Source: Pirellulales bacterium (lineage in GTDB: Bacteria; Planctomycetota; Planctomycetia; Pirellulales; JAEUIK01). Taken from it: a stretch of DNA of 64,000 nucleotides. Below the pieces are notes generated by a model. The model was given only the letters and a program-made list of their open reading frames with translations, did not search any database and was not told the origin of the DNA. A program made the translations under genes and the position numbers. Where the stretch lies: assembly GCA_019694435.1 (NCBI GenBank), contig JAIBBZ010000001.1, positions 62,001 through 126,000 on the forward strand, read 5' to 3'. This document shows, piece by piece, positions 30,382-39,501 of this stretch (within the stretch, counting starts at the first letter, position 1; every line of letters begins with the position of its first letter).

Positions 30382-31359
30382 ATGGCGACCGACGATCCTT
30401 CCAATTTGAATCCGTATGCCTCGCCGCAGGCACTGTCCTACGAAGGGACGACGGTCTCGCGCGAAGCGGCGCTGGGCCGTGGCACCTTTCTCATCGGCGA
30501 GGTGCTCGCGACGGGCTGGCGGCTGTTCTGGGCCCGCAAGTGGGTTTGCATCGTCGGCACGTTCGCCGTGATGGTGCTGTACATTGCGGCGACAATGTCT
30601 TGCACGTTTGGCTTCGTTCTGCTGTCGTCGCTGTTGCCGCTACGACCGGCGGTGGCCATGGCCTCGATGAATCTCGTCGCCCAGGCGGCCGGCTGGGTGA
30701 TCCAGGCCCTGTTGTTTCCCGGGTTGTTGGTGTTTTACCTTGCGCTGACTCGCGGTCAGCCGGCTTCGCTGAACGACCTGTTCTCGGGCCCGGCCTATTT
30801 CCTGCGCGCGTTGCCCGCGCTGGTGGTGTTTGCGCTGCTGACCGGCGGTCCGTTCCTGGCACTGCAGTTCGTCAATCAGGCCTTTGGCGATTCGCCCATG
30901 GCTGTTCTGGCCGCGGCCGCCGGCATGATCGTGTGGGTGGTGCCGATGATCGTCCTCGCGCTGCTCTATTCGCAGTACCTGTTCCTGATCATCGATCGCG
31001 GCCTGCGCGTACGCGACTCGTTCCGCGTCTCACGCGAAATCACGCAAGGCAACCGCCTGCGATTGCTGGGATTGTACCTGGTGATGATGCTGGTCTACGT
31101 TTTCGCGTTCGTGCCGGTGGCCATCGGCGTCGGTTTGATGGTCGCTTCTACCGCGGTGTCAGGCACCGGCGGCAACGTCTTCATGGCTACCGGCGCGATC
31201 CTGATCCTGGCGTCGATCCCGTTGGCGATCGCCGGAATTGCCGTGGTGGCGCCGTGGTTTGGGCTGGCCTTTACCGTCGCGTATCTGAGGATGACGGGCC
31301 AACCCGTGGCTCAATTGCAAGCGCGGATCGACCTCCCCCGCGCGCCGGCGCTGGAGTAG
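30382..31359 (+). CDS. Polytopic membrane protein with NPYASP N-terminus
   Basis: A 325-aa protein starting six bases after the previous gene, hence probably in the same operon. The N-terminus reads DDPSNLNPYASPQAL, a short motif common at the start of planctomycete membrane proteins. Six hydrophobic segments follow, including IVGTFAVMVLYIAATMSCTF and VFALLTGGPFLALQFVNQAF, with a central RGLRVRDSFRVSREI that resembles the DUF975/GdpP-membrane type of domain. No catalytic motif is visible. It ends at a TAG inside a 20-base tandem duplication. Confidence 0.75.
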   Translation: MATDDPSNLNPYASPQALSYEGTTVSREAALGRGTFLIGEVLATGWRLFWARKWVCIVGTFAVMVLYIAATMSCTFGFVLLSSLLPLRPAVAMASMNLVAQAAGWVIQALLFPGLLVFYLALTRGQPASLNDLFSGPAYFLRALPALVVFALLTGGPFLALQFVNQAFGDSPMAVLAAAAGMIVWVVPMIVLALLYSQYLFLIIDRGLRVRDSFRVSREITQGNRLRLLGLYLVMMLVYVFAFVPVAIGVGLMVASTAVSGTGGNVFMATGAILILASIPLAIAGIAVVAPWFGLAFTVAYLRMTGQPVAQLQARIDLPRAPALE

Positions 31360-31390
31360 TCGCGGCGCAGCTGGAGTAGTCGCGGTGCAA
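31351..31390. repeat. 20-bp tandem duplication across a stop codon
   Basis: CTGGAGTAGTCGCGGCGCAG at 31351-31370 is followed by CTGGAGTAGTCGCGGTGCAA at 31371-31390 (18 of 20 identical). The first copy contains the TAG stop of the membrane protein gene and the second repeats it. It looks like a recent slippage or duplication event. Confidence 0.85.
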
Positions 31391-31510
31391 CAGTCGATTC
31401 GCCAACTTCCCTGCGCAGAGGCCTGGACGCCACGGCTCGATCCGGCCTCGGCGATGCCGGCGTGCAGCGCACGACTTCCCAGGCCGATGGTCCTCGGCTT
31501 GCGAGCTGGC

Positions 31511-32377
31511 TCAGCGCGGCCGGCTGGGTGCGATCGTCCCTTCCTGGGGACTCGACGCCGTGGCGTAGAGCTTCTTGGGAATGCGTCCCGCGCGCCACGC
31601 CAGGCGCCCGCTTTCGACCGCCAGACGCATCGCCCGGGCCATCGCCAACGGGTCGGCCGCATGCGCGATGCCCGTATTGAGCAATACGCCGTCGACGCCC
31701 AACTCCATGGCGACCGTCACGTCGCTGGCGGTGCCCACTCCCGCATCGACGATCACCGGGTAGTCCGGATCGCCGTCCTTGAGGTACTCCAGGCAGATGC
31801 GGATGCTGTTGGGATTGAGCACGCCCTGCCCCGAGCCGATGGGGCTGCCGGCCGGCATGACACTCGCCGCGCCAGCCTGCTTGAGACGCCGGGCCACGAT
31901 CGGATCGTCGCTCGTGTAGACCAGCACCTCGAAGCCGTCGGCCACGAGCTGCTCGGTCGCCTCGAGCGTGGCGATCGGGTCGGGCAGCAGCGTCTTCGTG
32001 TCGCCCAGCACCTCGAGCTTGACCCAATCGGCGCCGGGGTTTTCCAGGCCTTGCAGGATTTCGCGCCCTAGCCGCGCGACGCGCACGGCGTCGGCCGCGG
32101 TGAAGCAACCGGCCGTGTTCGGCAGAATCGTATAGCGCCGCAGATCGACAAAGTCGAGGATGTTGCGCCCCTGGGCATCGACCAGCCGTTCGCGGCGCAC
32201 GGCCACGGTGATGCAATCCGCTCCGGACACGTCCAGGCACTCGCGCATCAATTCGAACGTGGCATACTTGCCGGTGCCGACGATCAACCGGCTGGCCAGC
32301 GCGTGCCGGCCAATCCGCAGGGGGCCCAATTCTGGACCCGGCGCCGCCTCGCGCGACGCGGTAACGGGCACGCTCAT
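31511..32377 (-). CDS. thiG: Thiazole synthase
   Basis: I choose the ATG at 32377, with GGAGG upstream. The 288-aa product has the ThiG family features: [35 protein letters not shown], the Schiff-base lysine region [16 protein letters not shown] (Lys120), [10 protein letters not shown] and [15 protein letters not shown]. ThiG forms the thiazole phosphate moiety of thiamine from DXP, dehydroglycine and ThiS thiocarboxylate. It starts seven bases after the thiS stop. The N-terminus is about 20 residues longer than usual. ThiH/ThiO and other thiamine genes are not in the window. Confidence 0.95.
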   Translation of the reverse strand: MSVPVTASREAAPGPELGPLRIGRHALASRLIVGTGKYATFELMRECLDVSGADCITVAVRRERLVDAQGRNILDFVDLRRYTILPNTAGCFTAADAVRVARLGREILQGLENPGADWVKLEVLGDTKTLLPDPIATLEATEQLVADGFEVLVYTSDDPIVARRLKQAGAASVMPAGSPIGSGQGVLNPNSIRICLEYLKDGDPDYPVIVDAGVGTASDVTVAMELGVDGVLLNTGIAHAADPLAMARAMRLAVESGRLAWRAGRIPKKLYATASSPQEGTIAPSRPR

Positions 32378-32384
32378 CGCTCGT

Positions 32385-32585
32385 TCAACCTCCACCCACC
32401 AGAGTCACGATCTCGACGCGGTCGCCCGGCCGCAGTTGCCGTTCGGCGTGCCGCGCGCGGGGCACCAGTTCAAGATTCACTTCGACGGCCACGAATTGCG
32501 GGCGCAGTTGCAGCCGCTCGACAAGCGCAGCGACGCTGGTTTCGTCGTCATATTCCTGGGGTTCGTCGTTGACGAAAATCTGCAC
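32385..32585 (-). CDS. thiS: Sulfur carrier protein ThiS
   Basis: A 66-aa frame from the GTG at 32585, the usual ThiS length. It starts [20 protein letters not shown] and ends [10 protein letters not shown], with the C-terminal Gly-Gly that is adenylated and thiocarboxylated as the sulfur donor in thiazole synthesis. The beta-grasp family often starts with 'xIxVNGE'. It precedes thiG closely and is transcribed with it. A longer in-frame start exists upstream but would add Arg/Pro-rich residues. Confidence 0.88.
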   Translation of the reverse strand: MQIFVNDEPQEYDDETSVAALVERLQLRPQFVAVEVNLELVPRARHAERQLRPGDRVEIVTLVGGG

Positions 32586-32656
32586 GCCGCTGGCGCTCCG
32601 CAACCGGCCCGGTCTGGGTTCGGCCAACTCAGGCGAGCCGGCCCTGGCCGGTTGAA

Positions 32657-33205
32657 TCAGTTCTGACCGCGAATCGCCGCCGTGCGAAATTGACCGACGT
32701 CGAGCTTCACGAGCGTGCCCTTGAAGCCCTGGCCCGAGTTTTGACTTTGCCGTGCCCAAGGCGCCATGTAGGCAGCCACTTTGCCCGAGGTCAATTCGGC
32801 CACGTAGACGATCGAGGCCGCCGGCTGAAGCTGGCCACCCGCGCGACGGATGTTGGCCCCGCCGGTGACCATCAAGAACCGCGGGTTTTTCGACAGGTCG
32901 ATCTCGAGGTCCTGCAACACGTTGTATTCGTAGAAGCTGTTGAACTTGCCGGTCTGCACGCTGATCACCGCGGCCCGCAGGTCGCCGGTCAGAAAGTCGA
33001 GGAAGTAGATGCCCTCGATGTCGCCGTCCATCGGGCCCGTGCAGATGGCGAAATTCTCATAGCGATCGGTGGCCACGGCGTGGGCCTGTTGTGGCGCGAG
33101 CGCACCTCCCGTGATGGCGGCCGTCAGGACCCCGCCCAACAGCACACCTACGATCATGCCGCCGACCAGTCCTGCCTCGCGACTTTCCATCCACCGGTTG
33201 CGCAT
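32657..33205 (-). CDS. Exported or membrane-anchored protein, function unknown
   Basis: The 182-aa product from the ATG at 33205 (GAGG eight bases upstream) has one hydrophobic helix (LVGGMIVGVLLGGVLTAAI, residues about 12-32), which can serve as signal or anchor. A beta-rich domain follows with YENFAICTGPMDGDIEGIYFLDFLTGDLRAAVISVQ and ends AAYMAPWARQSQNSGQGFKG. I know it as a recurring planctomycete protein type but not as a named function. It lies 71 bases upstream of thiS on the same strand. Confidence 0.7.
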   Translation of the reverse strand: MRNRWMESREAGLVGGMIVGVLLGGVLTAAITGGALAPQQAHAVATDRYENFAICTGPMDGDIEGIYFLDFLTGDLRAAVISVQTGKFNSFYEYNVLQDLEIDLSKNPRFLMVTGGANIRRAGGQLQPAASIVYVAELTSGKVAAYMAPWARQSQNSGQGFKGTLVKLDVGQFRTAAIRGQN

Positions 33206-33369
33206 CGTCCTTGCCTCGTCTTGGGAAATTGCTCTGGCCCAGTTCTGCCCGTATCCTACTGGCGCTTGTTGACTTCTGCCAGTTGGCCGCCGCGCCACGG
33301 GGTGCGTCTTACGCGTGGCGGCCGATCGATGGAACGCACCCCGCGATGCCAGCTTAGAAAGAGCGAACG

Positions 33370-34566
33370 ATGCCCACCAACGGAGCTTTGGGAAGAAAAC
33401 TGCGGATGGCCCTGGTCGGCGGCGGCCAGGGGGCCTTCATCGGCCGCGTGCACGCCACGGCAGCCGTCATGGACAACCGCGCCGCGCTGGTGGCCGGGGC
33501 GCTGTCGAGCGATCGCCAGAAGGCCAAAGACTCGGCGCCCGACTACGACATTCCCGCCGCACGGGCCTACGGCTCGTATCGCGAGCTGATCGACGGCGAA
33601 CTGAAACTGCCGGCCGACCAGCGGATCGATTTCCTCTCCGTGGCCACGCCCAACCACACGCACTTCGAGATCGCCAAGGCCGCGGTCGAGGCCGGCTTCA
33701 ACGTGATGTGCGACAAGCCGCTCACGTTCGATCTGGCCCAGGCCGAACAACTGGCCGAGGCGGTCGACCGCTCGGGCGTGGTGTTCGGCGTCACGCACAA
33801 CTACACGGGCTATCCGCTCGTGCGCCAGGCGCGGGAAATGGTCGCCAGCGGCGAGCTCGGCGAGGTCAACGCCGTCCGCTCGAACTACATCCAGGGCTGG
33901 CTCCGCACGCGGCTCGAGTCGGAGAACCAGAAACAGGCCGCGTGGCGGACCGACCCGAGCAAGAGCGGCGCCGCCGGCTGCTTCGGCGATATCGGTACGC
34001 ATGCCTACAACCTCGGCCGCTATATGACCGGCCTGTTGCCGGCCGAGGTCAGTTGCCACCTGAAGACTTTCGCCCCGGGCCGGCAGTTGGACGACTATGG
34101 CCACGCGGTCGTGCGCTTCGAGAACGGAGCCCTGGGCACCGTGACCGCGTCGCAGATCAGCCACGGCCGCGAGAACGATCTGTTCATCGAGATCGACGGC
34201 ACCAAGGGCTCGCTCGCCTGGCGCCAGGAAGAGCCGAACGTGATGGTCTATCGCCGCAACGGCCATCCGCACGCGCTCTACACGCGCGACCCGAATGCGG
34301 CGTATATGAACGAGTCGGGCAAGGCGGCTTGCCGGCTCCCCAGCGGCCATCCCGAGGCGTTCCTCGAGGCGTTCGCCAACGTCTATCGCGCGGCGTTCGA
34401 CGCCATGGCCCAGCGGGCGACCGGCGCGGCTTTCGAACGGACCAACACGGTCTTCCCGAACATCAACGACGGCGTCGAGGGGATGTATTTCATCCAGCAG
34501 TGCGTCGCCAGCAGCCAGGCCGGCGGCCAATGGCTGCCGCTGCGCCATCCCCGGGCGCGGAAGTAA
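33370..34566 (+). CDS. Gfo/Idh/MocA family NAD(P)-dependent oxidoreductase
   Basis: The 398-aa product opens with a Rossmann motif (MALVGGGQGAFIGRVHATAA) and has the family's FLSVATPNHTHFEIAKAAVEAGFNVMCDKPLT, in which Lys of the usual EKP is retained as DKP. GDIGTHAYNLGRYMTG carries the conserved GxHxxD/N-like catalytic region. Such enzymes oxidise or reduce cyclitols and sugars; planctomycetes have large families. The substrate cannot be read. A stem-loop-rich repeat element follows, which probably ends its transcript. Confidence 0.9.
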   Translation: MPTNGALGRKLRMALVGGGQGAFIGRVHATAAVMDNRAALVAGALSSDRQKAKDSAPDYDIPAARAYGSYRELIDGELKLPADQRIDFLSVATPNHTHFEIAKAAVEAGFNVMCDKPLTFDLAQAEQLAEAVDRSGVVFGVTHNYTGYPLVRQAREMVASGELGEVNAVRSNYIQGWLRTRLESENQKQAAWRTDPSKSGAAGCFGDIGTHAYNLGRYMTGLLPAEVSCHLKTFAPGRQLDDYGHAVVRFENGALGTVTASQISHGRENDLFIEIDGTKGSLAWRQEEPNVMVYRRNGHPHALYTRDPNAAYMNESGKAACRLPSGHPEAFLEAFANVYRAAFDAMAQRATGAAFERTNTVFPNINDGVEGMYFIQQCVASSQAGGQWLPLRHPRARK

Positions 34567-34576
34567 GGCCGCGGCC

Positions 34577-34732
34577 TAACAGCCCGTTGAAATAGGCCGT
34601 CGTGGCCTGTTTCAATCTCGCCAAGTGCGGAGCGAAGCTCCGCGCGGCTCGCAAAATCACGACTTGCGTCGTCATTTTGGGATCGCGTCCTTGCAATCCA
34701 GCAGCCCCTTGAATTCTTCAACGGGCTGCTAA
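34577..34732. repeat. Hairpin-rich intergenic repeat element with terminal inverted repeats
   Basis: The ends carry inverted repeats TAACAGCCCGTTGAA (34577-34591) and TTCAACGGGCTGCTAA (34717-34732). Inside are three more hairpins: 34587-34615 (TTGAAATAGGCC-GTCGT-GGCCTGTTTCAA, one mismatch), 34627-34643 (GCGGAGC-GAA-GCTCCGC) and 34652-34679 (CAAAATCACGAC-TTGC-GTCGTCATTTTG, one mismatch). The right end forms a fourth hairpin. It fills the gap between the 3' ends of convergent genes. The form resembles a MITE or REP-type element; copy number elsewhere is unknown. Confidence 0.8.
34700..34730. terminator. Long hairpin at a gene 3' end
   Basis: AGCAGCCCCTTGAA-TTC-TTCAACGGGCTGCT pairs 13 of 14 positions and overlaps the stop codon of the YugP-like gene. 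It could terminate transcription in either direction, though no poly-T run follows. Confidence 0.45.
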
Positions 34733-35445
34733 TCCCGGTCGCCGACCAGGCCGCCGAAGCGCATCAGATAGTAGGCCAGCGTGAGGACCGCTTGCAGCGT
34801 GGCCGCGACGTAGGTCAACGCGGCCGCGTCGAGCACGCGCCGCACATAGACCATCTGGTCGGCGCTCACGATGCCTAGCGCCTCGAGCTGCTGCTTGGCA
34901 CGGGTGCTGGCGTTGAACTCGACCGGCAGGTTGATCAGCTGGAAAAACACGAATGCGCCGAACATCACGATCGCGGCGACGATCATGAACGACCCCAGCT
35001 TGGCCATGCCTGAGAAGAACACACCCAGCCCGACCATCAACACCAGCGAACTCAGGCCGCTGCCGATATTGGCCATCGGTACGGCGGCGTTGCGGATGAC
35101 CAGCGGCGCATAGGCACGGGCATCCTGGATCGCATGGCCCGCCTCGTGCGCGGCAATGCCCACGGCCGTCAGGCTCGGCGAGCGGTACACATCGCTCGAC
35201 AGCCGCAGCACCTTGTGGCGCGGATCGTAGTGATCGGTCATGTGACCTGGAACCTCCTCGATCGCCACGTCTTGCAAGCCGGCCGAATCGAGCACATATC
35301 GAGCAGCGCCCGCGCCGCTCATCGGCGCGCGGATTTGCATGCCGGCCGCATAGGCCGAACGAATTCGGGCCTGGGCCCAAAACGCCAGCAACAGCGCCGG
35401 CGCGATCATCACCAAGTACATCCAGTCGAAGTGCGGAAACATCAT
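34729..35445 (-). CDS. YugP-type membrane zinc metallopeptidase
   Basis: From the ATG at 35445, with GGAAGG upstream, the product is 238 aa. It has an N-terminal TM helix, then a soluble part with PGHMTDHYDPRHKVLRLS, the zinc-binding HEAGH (His100, His104) in VGIAAHEAGHAIQDA, then hydrophobic segments and a C-terminal helix pair with VEFNASTRAKQQLEALG, where the Glu likely supplies the third metal ligand. This matches the DUF2268/YugP family of neutral zinc peptidases, whose physiological substrates are unknown. Length is normal for the family. Confidence 0.92.
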   Translation of the reverse strand: MMFPHFDWMYLVMIAPALLLAFWAQARIRSAYAAGMQIRAPMSGAGAARYVLDSAGLQDVAIEEVPGHMTDHYDPRHKVLRLSSDVYRSPSLTAVGIAAHEAGHAIQDARAYAPLVIRNAAVPMANIGSGLSSLVLMVGLGVFFSGMAKLGSFMIVAAIVMFGAFVFFQLINLPVEFNASTRAKQQLEALGIVSADQMVYVRRVLDAAALTYVAATLQAVLTLAYYLMRFGGLVGDRD

Positions 35446-35652
35446 CTGCCGACCCTTCCATCCGTCTGGCCGGACCGCGGCGCGTGCTGCCTGGCGAGCA
35501 ATTCCGCGCGGCGGCCGGTTCAATGATTGCTACGTAACTCGTCCCCACCCTGTTTGATCGCCGGCCGGTGCACCGTCAGCCATACTCGGCAACCGGCAAA
35601 CGCGACTGCACAACCGCATTGGAATTCTAGCCTTGCGCCAGGGCCGATCAAT

Positions 35653-37131
35653 TCACGTTTCGCCGGTTGTGACGCCGGGCCGCTCGGCTCCGGGCCGCAC
35701 CAACGTGGCAAAGTGCGGGCCCAACAGGGGGCTACCGGCCTCCGAGTCGGAGCTCGGCGCGGACGACTGCGGCAACGTGAAGTAAACCGTTGTGCCGGCG
35801 TCGGGCGCCGATTCGAGCCAGGTGCGTCCGCCGTGGGCGCGGACGATCTTGCGGACGATGGCCAGCCCCGCGCCGGTGCCTTCGAACTCGCTGCGGCGAT
35901 GCAAGCGGCGGAACATCTCGAACACCGCCTCGTGATGCTCGGCCGGAATGCCGATGCCGTTGTCGCGGACCCAGAACGTGGGAGTGTCCCGCACGTCGCA
36001 ACCGATCTCGATGCGCGGCGCGCCGCGGTTGAACTTCACGCCGTTGGCGACCAGGTTGCGAAACACCTCGCCCAGCAAGGTCGCATCGCCGCGCACGACC
36101 GGCAACTCGGCCGGCACCTCGACCTGCGCTTGCGCACCGTGCAGCAACGGTTCGAGCGTCTGCAGCACGTCGGCCACGACCTCGCTGAGCGCGACCGGTC
36201 CCAGCTCGGGCCGGCAACAGCCTACCCGCGCATAGGTCAGCAGGTCGCCGGCCAGCCGCTCGCTGCGCAGAGCCAGGCGCTCGAGCGTTTCAAGCCGCCG
36301 CCGGCCTTCGTCGTCGAGCTGGTCGGCCGAGTCCTCGGCCAGCATCCGGCAATACGCGGCGATCCCCCGCAGCGGCTCCTTGAGGTCGTGCGAGGCGATA
36401 TAGGTGAAGTCGTTCAGCTCGTGGTTGATCCGCTGCAATTCGCAGGTCTGCGCCTCGAGCGCCGCGTTGGCCGAGCGCAACGCCTCGGCCTGAATACGTA
36501 ACTGGTCCTCGGCCCGTTGCCGCTCGGTCACGTCGCGCAGCACGAGGGTGTACTGGACGGGCACCAGGTCGCCGAGCCGCGCGACGGAGATCTCCAGGGC
36601 CACGTGGCTGCCATCGCGACGGCGGCCAGTTTCGGCCTGGAACGAGGGCGTCCCGTCCTGCTCGGGCCAGCGCGGCGAGATCGTCGCGGCCAGCGCCTCG
36701 CCCTCGAGCCGGGGGACCAGCAGCCTGAGCTGCGCCCCTACGACGGCCGCCGCCTCGTAGCCGAACAACCGCTCGCTGGCCGGGTTCATGCTGCCGATCG
36801 TACCGGACGCATCGATCGTCAGGATCCCATCGACGGCATGTGCGACGATCGCCGAGGTCCGCGCCTCGCTGGCCTCGAGCCGTTCGGCAAAGGGGGTAAT
36901 CACCCGGAGCAGCAAGGCTCCGCCGCCAATCATGCCTAAGAGCGTGGCGGCCACGAGATTGCGCTGGGCGTTGATCAGCCGCTGGTGCAGCCAGGGATCG
37001 AAGCCAAGCGACGCCTCGACCAGGTCGCGGAGGCTCCAAACGGCAAAGCCGACGCTGGCCACCCCTACCCCGGCCATGACGGCCGTGGTGAACAGCAACA
37101 GCCGCCGCCGGTCGGGCCGCATGACGTCCAT
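35653..37131 (-). CDS. Membrane-associated sensor histidine kinase (PAS-HisKA-HATPase)
   Basis: I use the ATG at 37131; the frame extends to 37281 but those residues are Arg/Gly-rich. Two TM helices at residues about 10-80 frame a short exported loop (LVEASLGFDPWLHQRL), followed by a PAS domain (SAIVAHAVDGILTIDASG; GSMNPASERLFGYE) and its PAC end. A HisKA domain has ASHDLKEPLRGIAAY with phospho-acceptor His248, and a HATPase_c has N-box FRNLVANGVKFN, G1 WVRDNGIGIP and G2 FEGTGAGLAIVRKIV. The kinase type resembles bacteriophytochrome-like HKs. No response regulator is adjacent. It is divergent from a lipoprotein gene. Confidence 0.88.
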   Translation of the reverse strand: MDVMRPDRRRLLLFTTAVMAGVGVASVGFAVWSLRDLVEASLGFDPWLHQRLINAQRNLVAATLLGMIGGGALLLRVITPFAERLEASEARTSAIVAHAVDGILTIDASGTIGSMNPASERLFGYEAAAVVGAQLRLLVPRLEGEALAATISPRWPEQDGTPSFQAETGRRRDGSHVALEISVARLGDLVPVQYTLVLRDVTERQRAEDQLRIQAEALRSANAALEAQTCELQRINHELNDFTYIASHDLKEPLRGIAAYCRMLAEDSADQLDDEGRRRLETLERLALRSERLAGDLLTYARVGCCRPELGPVALSEVVADVLQTLEPLLHGAQAQVEVPAELPVVRGDATLLGEVFRNLVANGVKFNRGAPRIEIGCDVRDTPTFWVRDNGIGIPAEHHEAVFEMFRRLHRRSEFEGTGAGLAIVRKIVRAHGGRTWLESAPDAGTTVYFTLPQSSAPSSDSEAGSPLLGPHFATLVRPGAERPGVTTGET

Positions 37132-37499
37132 CCGCAAAGGGTTTTCGCTGCCGTCCGCCGCGCGGCGACCGCTCTCGCCTTTGCATCGGCGGCGCCGACC
37201 GGCGGAGTTTTCGGCAATTGGGCGGCCAGCAGGCTCTGCCCCCCGCTCCGTGCGACGCAATGCGTCGCGCGTGTCGGCCATGCGGACTGTGCAGCTGCCG
37301 CGCGGCGCGGCACGCTTGGCTTGGGGAGCAGGTCGGAAAAATCGCCGCGGTTTGCCTGGACCGCGCGACCGTCCTGGTCGATAGCAGTTAGGCGCGGTAA
37401 CCTCACGCTGCCGCCGGTCGTTTGTCGTGGCACGGTCGCCTACGGCACTCGCTCCTGTCCAGGGACGGTGCTCCCCTTCGCGAATCTTGCTGCCGACCT

Positions 37500-38645
37500 A
37501 TGCTCGCTCGATGCACTCTGCACCCCGCCGCTCGACGTGTACTGCCACTTGTGTTTCTGGGCCTGTTGACGTTGCCGGCCTGCAACCGCAACTCGGCCGA
37601 AACGGGAAGTGAGAACCCCACCGCGACGGCCACTGCCGAGGGCGAAGCGGCGCCCCTGCCCGAGGGCGACGCGCTGCGGCAGCGAATCGACGCGGTCATC
37701 GACTTCACGCGTGCCCGACAGATGAAGGTCGAGGAGCAGGCGGCCTGGCAGATCGTGCACGGCATCTTGTGCTTCGGCCCGCAGCTGCAGATCGAAGTGG
37801 GCGGCAAGCCCGTCTCGGCCCTCGACTACTTGCTGGGCGGCGGACAGCTCAAAGGCTGGATCATGCGGCCGGCCGATCATGGAGTCGAGGCCATTGTCGA
37901 GGCCGGTTCGAAAACCGGTCAGGGTCACAAAGACCAGTGGCTGGGCTATCTCTGCCAAAGCGGTTTGTCGATCGATCATCCGCTGCGCGTCGGCGACAAG
38001 GACTACACGCTCAAGGACCTTTTGACCCAGGCCCAATGGGAATGCACCGAGGGTATGGAGGCCAGTTGGACGCTGATGGCGACGTGCACCTGGCTGCCGC
38101 TCGATGCGACGTGGCAGGCGCGCGACGGCTCGGAGTGGTCGACTGAGCGGCTGCTGGCGATGGAAATTGCCCAGGACCTGGGTGAAAGCTCCTGCGGCGG
38201 CACCCACCGGATGTCGGGCATCACGATGGCCGTCAATCGGTGGAAGGCCGAGGGGCGCGAGCTGACCGGCACCTGGAAAGAGGCCGACGATTTGATTCAG
38301 TCGTGCCTGGACAAGGCCCGGGACTTCCAGCAGCCCGACGGGACGTTTTCGGCCAACTTTTTCGTGCGTCCGGCCGCCGCACACGAGGTGGCCGACCAAT
38401 TGCACTGCTTGGGCCACACGTTCGAGTTCTGCTGCTATGCCCTGCCGCACGAGCGGCTGGCCGAGCCGTGGATGGTCAAGGCGGCCGTGCAACTCTGCGA
38501 GCTGCTGGAGCTGACGCGCGACCACTCGCTCGAATGCGGCGCGCTGTACCACGCGGCGCATGGCCTGGTGCTCTACCGCGAGCATCGCTTCGGAGCACCG
38601 GCGGCGGTGGCCGAGGCTGCCGCGCCTTCGAACACCGCTCGATAA
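37500..38645 (+). CDS. Predicted lipoprotein with an alpha/alpha-toroid-like domain
   Basis: The 381-aa product from the ATG at 37500 has a type II signal peptide: a basic start, the hydrophobic LPLVFLGLLTLPAC and lipobox Cys. A helix-rich body of about 330 residues follows, with repeating Trp/Leu/Cys patterns such as QAAWQIVHGILCFG, DQWLGYLCQSGL, EASWTLMATCTWLP and FQQPDGTFSANFF. The pattern is like helical toroid folds of prenyltransferase or glycosidase type, but no catalytic motif is recognised. It is likely an outer- or inner-membrane lipoprotein of unknown role. The last codons and stop are part of a 10-base tandem duplication. Confidence 0.72.
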   Translation: MLARCTLHPAARRVLPLVFLGLLTLPACNRNSAETGSENPTATATAEGEAAPLPEGDALRQRIDAVIDFTRARQMKVEEQAAWQIVHGILCFGPQLQIEVGGKPVSALDYLLGGGQLKGWIMRPADHGVEAIVEAGSKTGQGHKDQWLGYLCQSGLSIDHPLRVGDKDYTLKDLLTQAQWECTEGMEASWTLMATCTWLPLDATWQARDGSEWSTERLLAMEIAQDLGESSCGGTHRMSGITMAVNRWKAEGRELTGTWKEADDLIQSCLDKARDFQQPDGTFSANFFVRPAAAHEVADQLHCLGHTFEFCCYALPHERLAEPWMVKAAVQLCELLELTRDHSLECGALYHAAHGLVLYREHRFGAPAAVAEAAAPSNTAR

Positions 38646-38656
38646 GGCTCGATAAG
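38637..38656. repeat. 10-bp tandem duplication across a stop codon
   Basis: GCTCGATAAG at 38637-38646 is followed directly by the same ten bases at 38647-38656. The TAA stop of the lipoprotein gene is in the first copy. This is the same kind of event as the one at 31351. Confidence 0.85.
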
Positions 38657-38681
38657 CCGGCGTTCGTCCTTCCCCGGGCTG

Positions 38682-39383
38682 CTAGCGCGGAGCGGCCGTG
38701 CCTGTCGGTTGATCGCCGGCCGCGGCCGCATCTTGCGTGGCGGCTGGTGGCGCGGCGGTTTCCGCGTCCTCGCCGGACGCTTCGCCGCCGGCGGGCTGGT
38801 CACCGCTGGATGCCGGTTCGCTCAGCGGCTGCGCCTCCTCGGGCGCGCGAATCTCCGGCATGGGACCCGCTCGCAGGACGACGTACCGGCGGCCCTCGGC
38901 GTCGTAGATCGAGATCACGCCGTTGCCCTGGCCATCGTGTTCCAAGGCCAACAGGTGCTGGTGCTCGCCGGCGGCCGTGACGATGGCCCCGCCGCCACCA
39001 ATGCCGGCGATCGTCACGCGCGGATGCGACTGTTCGTCCTTGGTCTGGAGCACGCCCACGCCCGTCTTGTCGTCGACGCCCAGGGCGAGCACCTCCTTGC
39101 CGGCTGCGTTGCGCAGGTAGATGCCGCCTCCCTCGGGCTCGACGACGATCTGCACGGCCGCCTCGCCTTGGGCGCCGTGCAGCTCGATCGCCTTGCGCAC
39201 CAGCAGTTGATCGCAGGCGATCGTGCCGCTGGCCCCCAGGTCCTTGACCTTCGCCTGCGAAACCTGCAGTTCCTGGCCGACGACGACTCGGGTATCGACC
39301 CGTTGCAGCAGCTTGTCGCGCAGCGAACTGCCCAACGCGAGGAACAATAACGGGTAGAGGATCCAACGTTCACGATTCGACAT
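38682..39383 (-). CDS. Single-pass membrane protein with a beta-rich domain, function unknown
   Basis: A 233-aa frame starting MSNRERWILYPLLFLALGSSL, with one TM helix (residues 8-20). It continues through a domain of repeated strands (VVVGQELQVSQAKVKDLG; AIELHGAQGEAAVQIVVEP; GGGIYLRNAAGKEVLALGVDD) that looks like stacked beta-repeats. The last 60 residues are Ala/Glu/Pro-rich and probably disordered. No catalytic motif is visible. It is a hypothetical planctomycete-type exported protein. Confidence 0.68.
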   Translation of the reverse strand: MSNRERWILYPLLFLALGSSLRDKLLQRVDTRVVVGQELQVSQAKVKDLGASGTIACDQLLVRKAIELHGAQGEAAVQIVVEPEGGGIYLRNAAGKEVLALGVDDKTGVGVLQTKDEQSHPRVTIAGIGGGGAIVTAAGEHQHLLALEHDGQGNGVISIYDAEGRRYVVLRAGPMPEIRAPEEAQPLSEPASSGDQPAGGEASGEDAETAAPPAATQDAAAAGDQPTGTAAPR

Positions 39384-39501
39384 GCCAAACGTCTCCGCTC
39401 ACCTTGCCGACCCGACGGGCGTTCCCGGGCAGGCGGCGGCGACTGCTGATGCGGGACGCGCAGGGCGGTGAACGAGGATTGTCGCGGCGAAGCGCGGCAG
39501 G

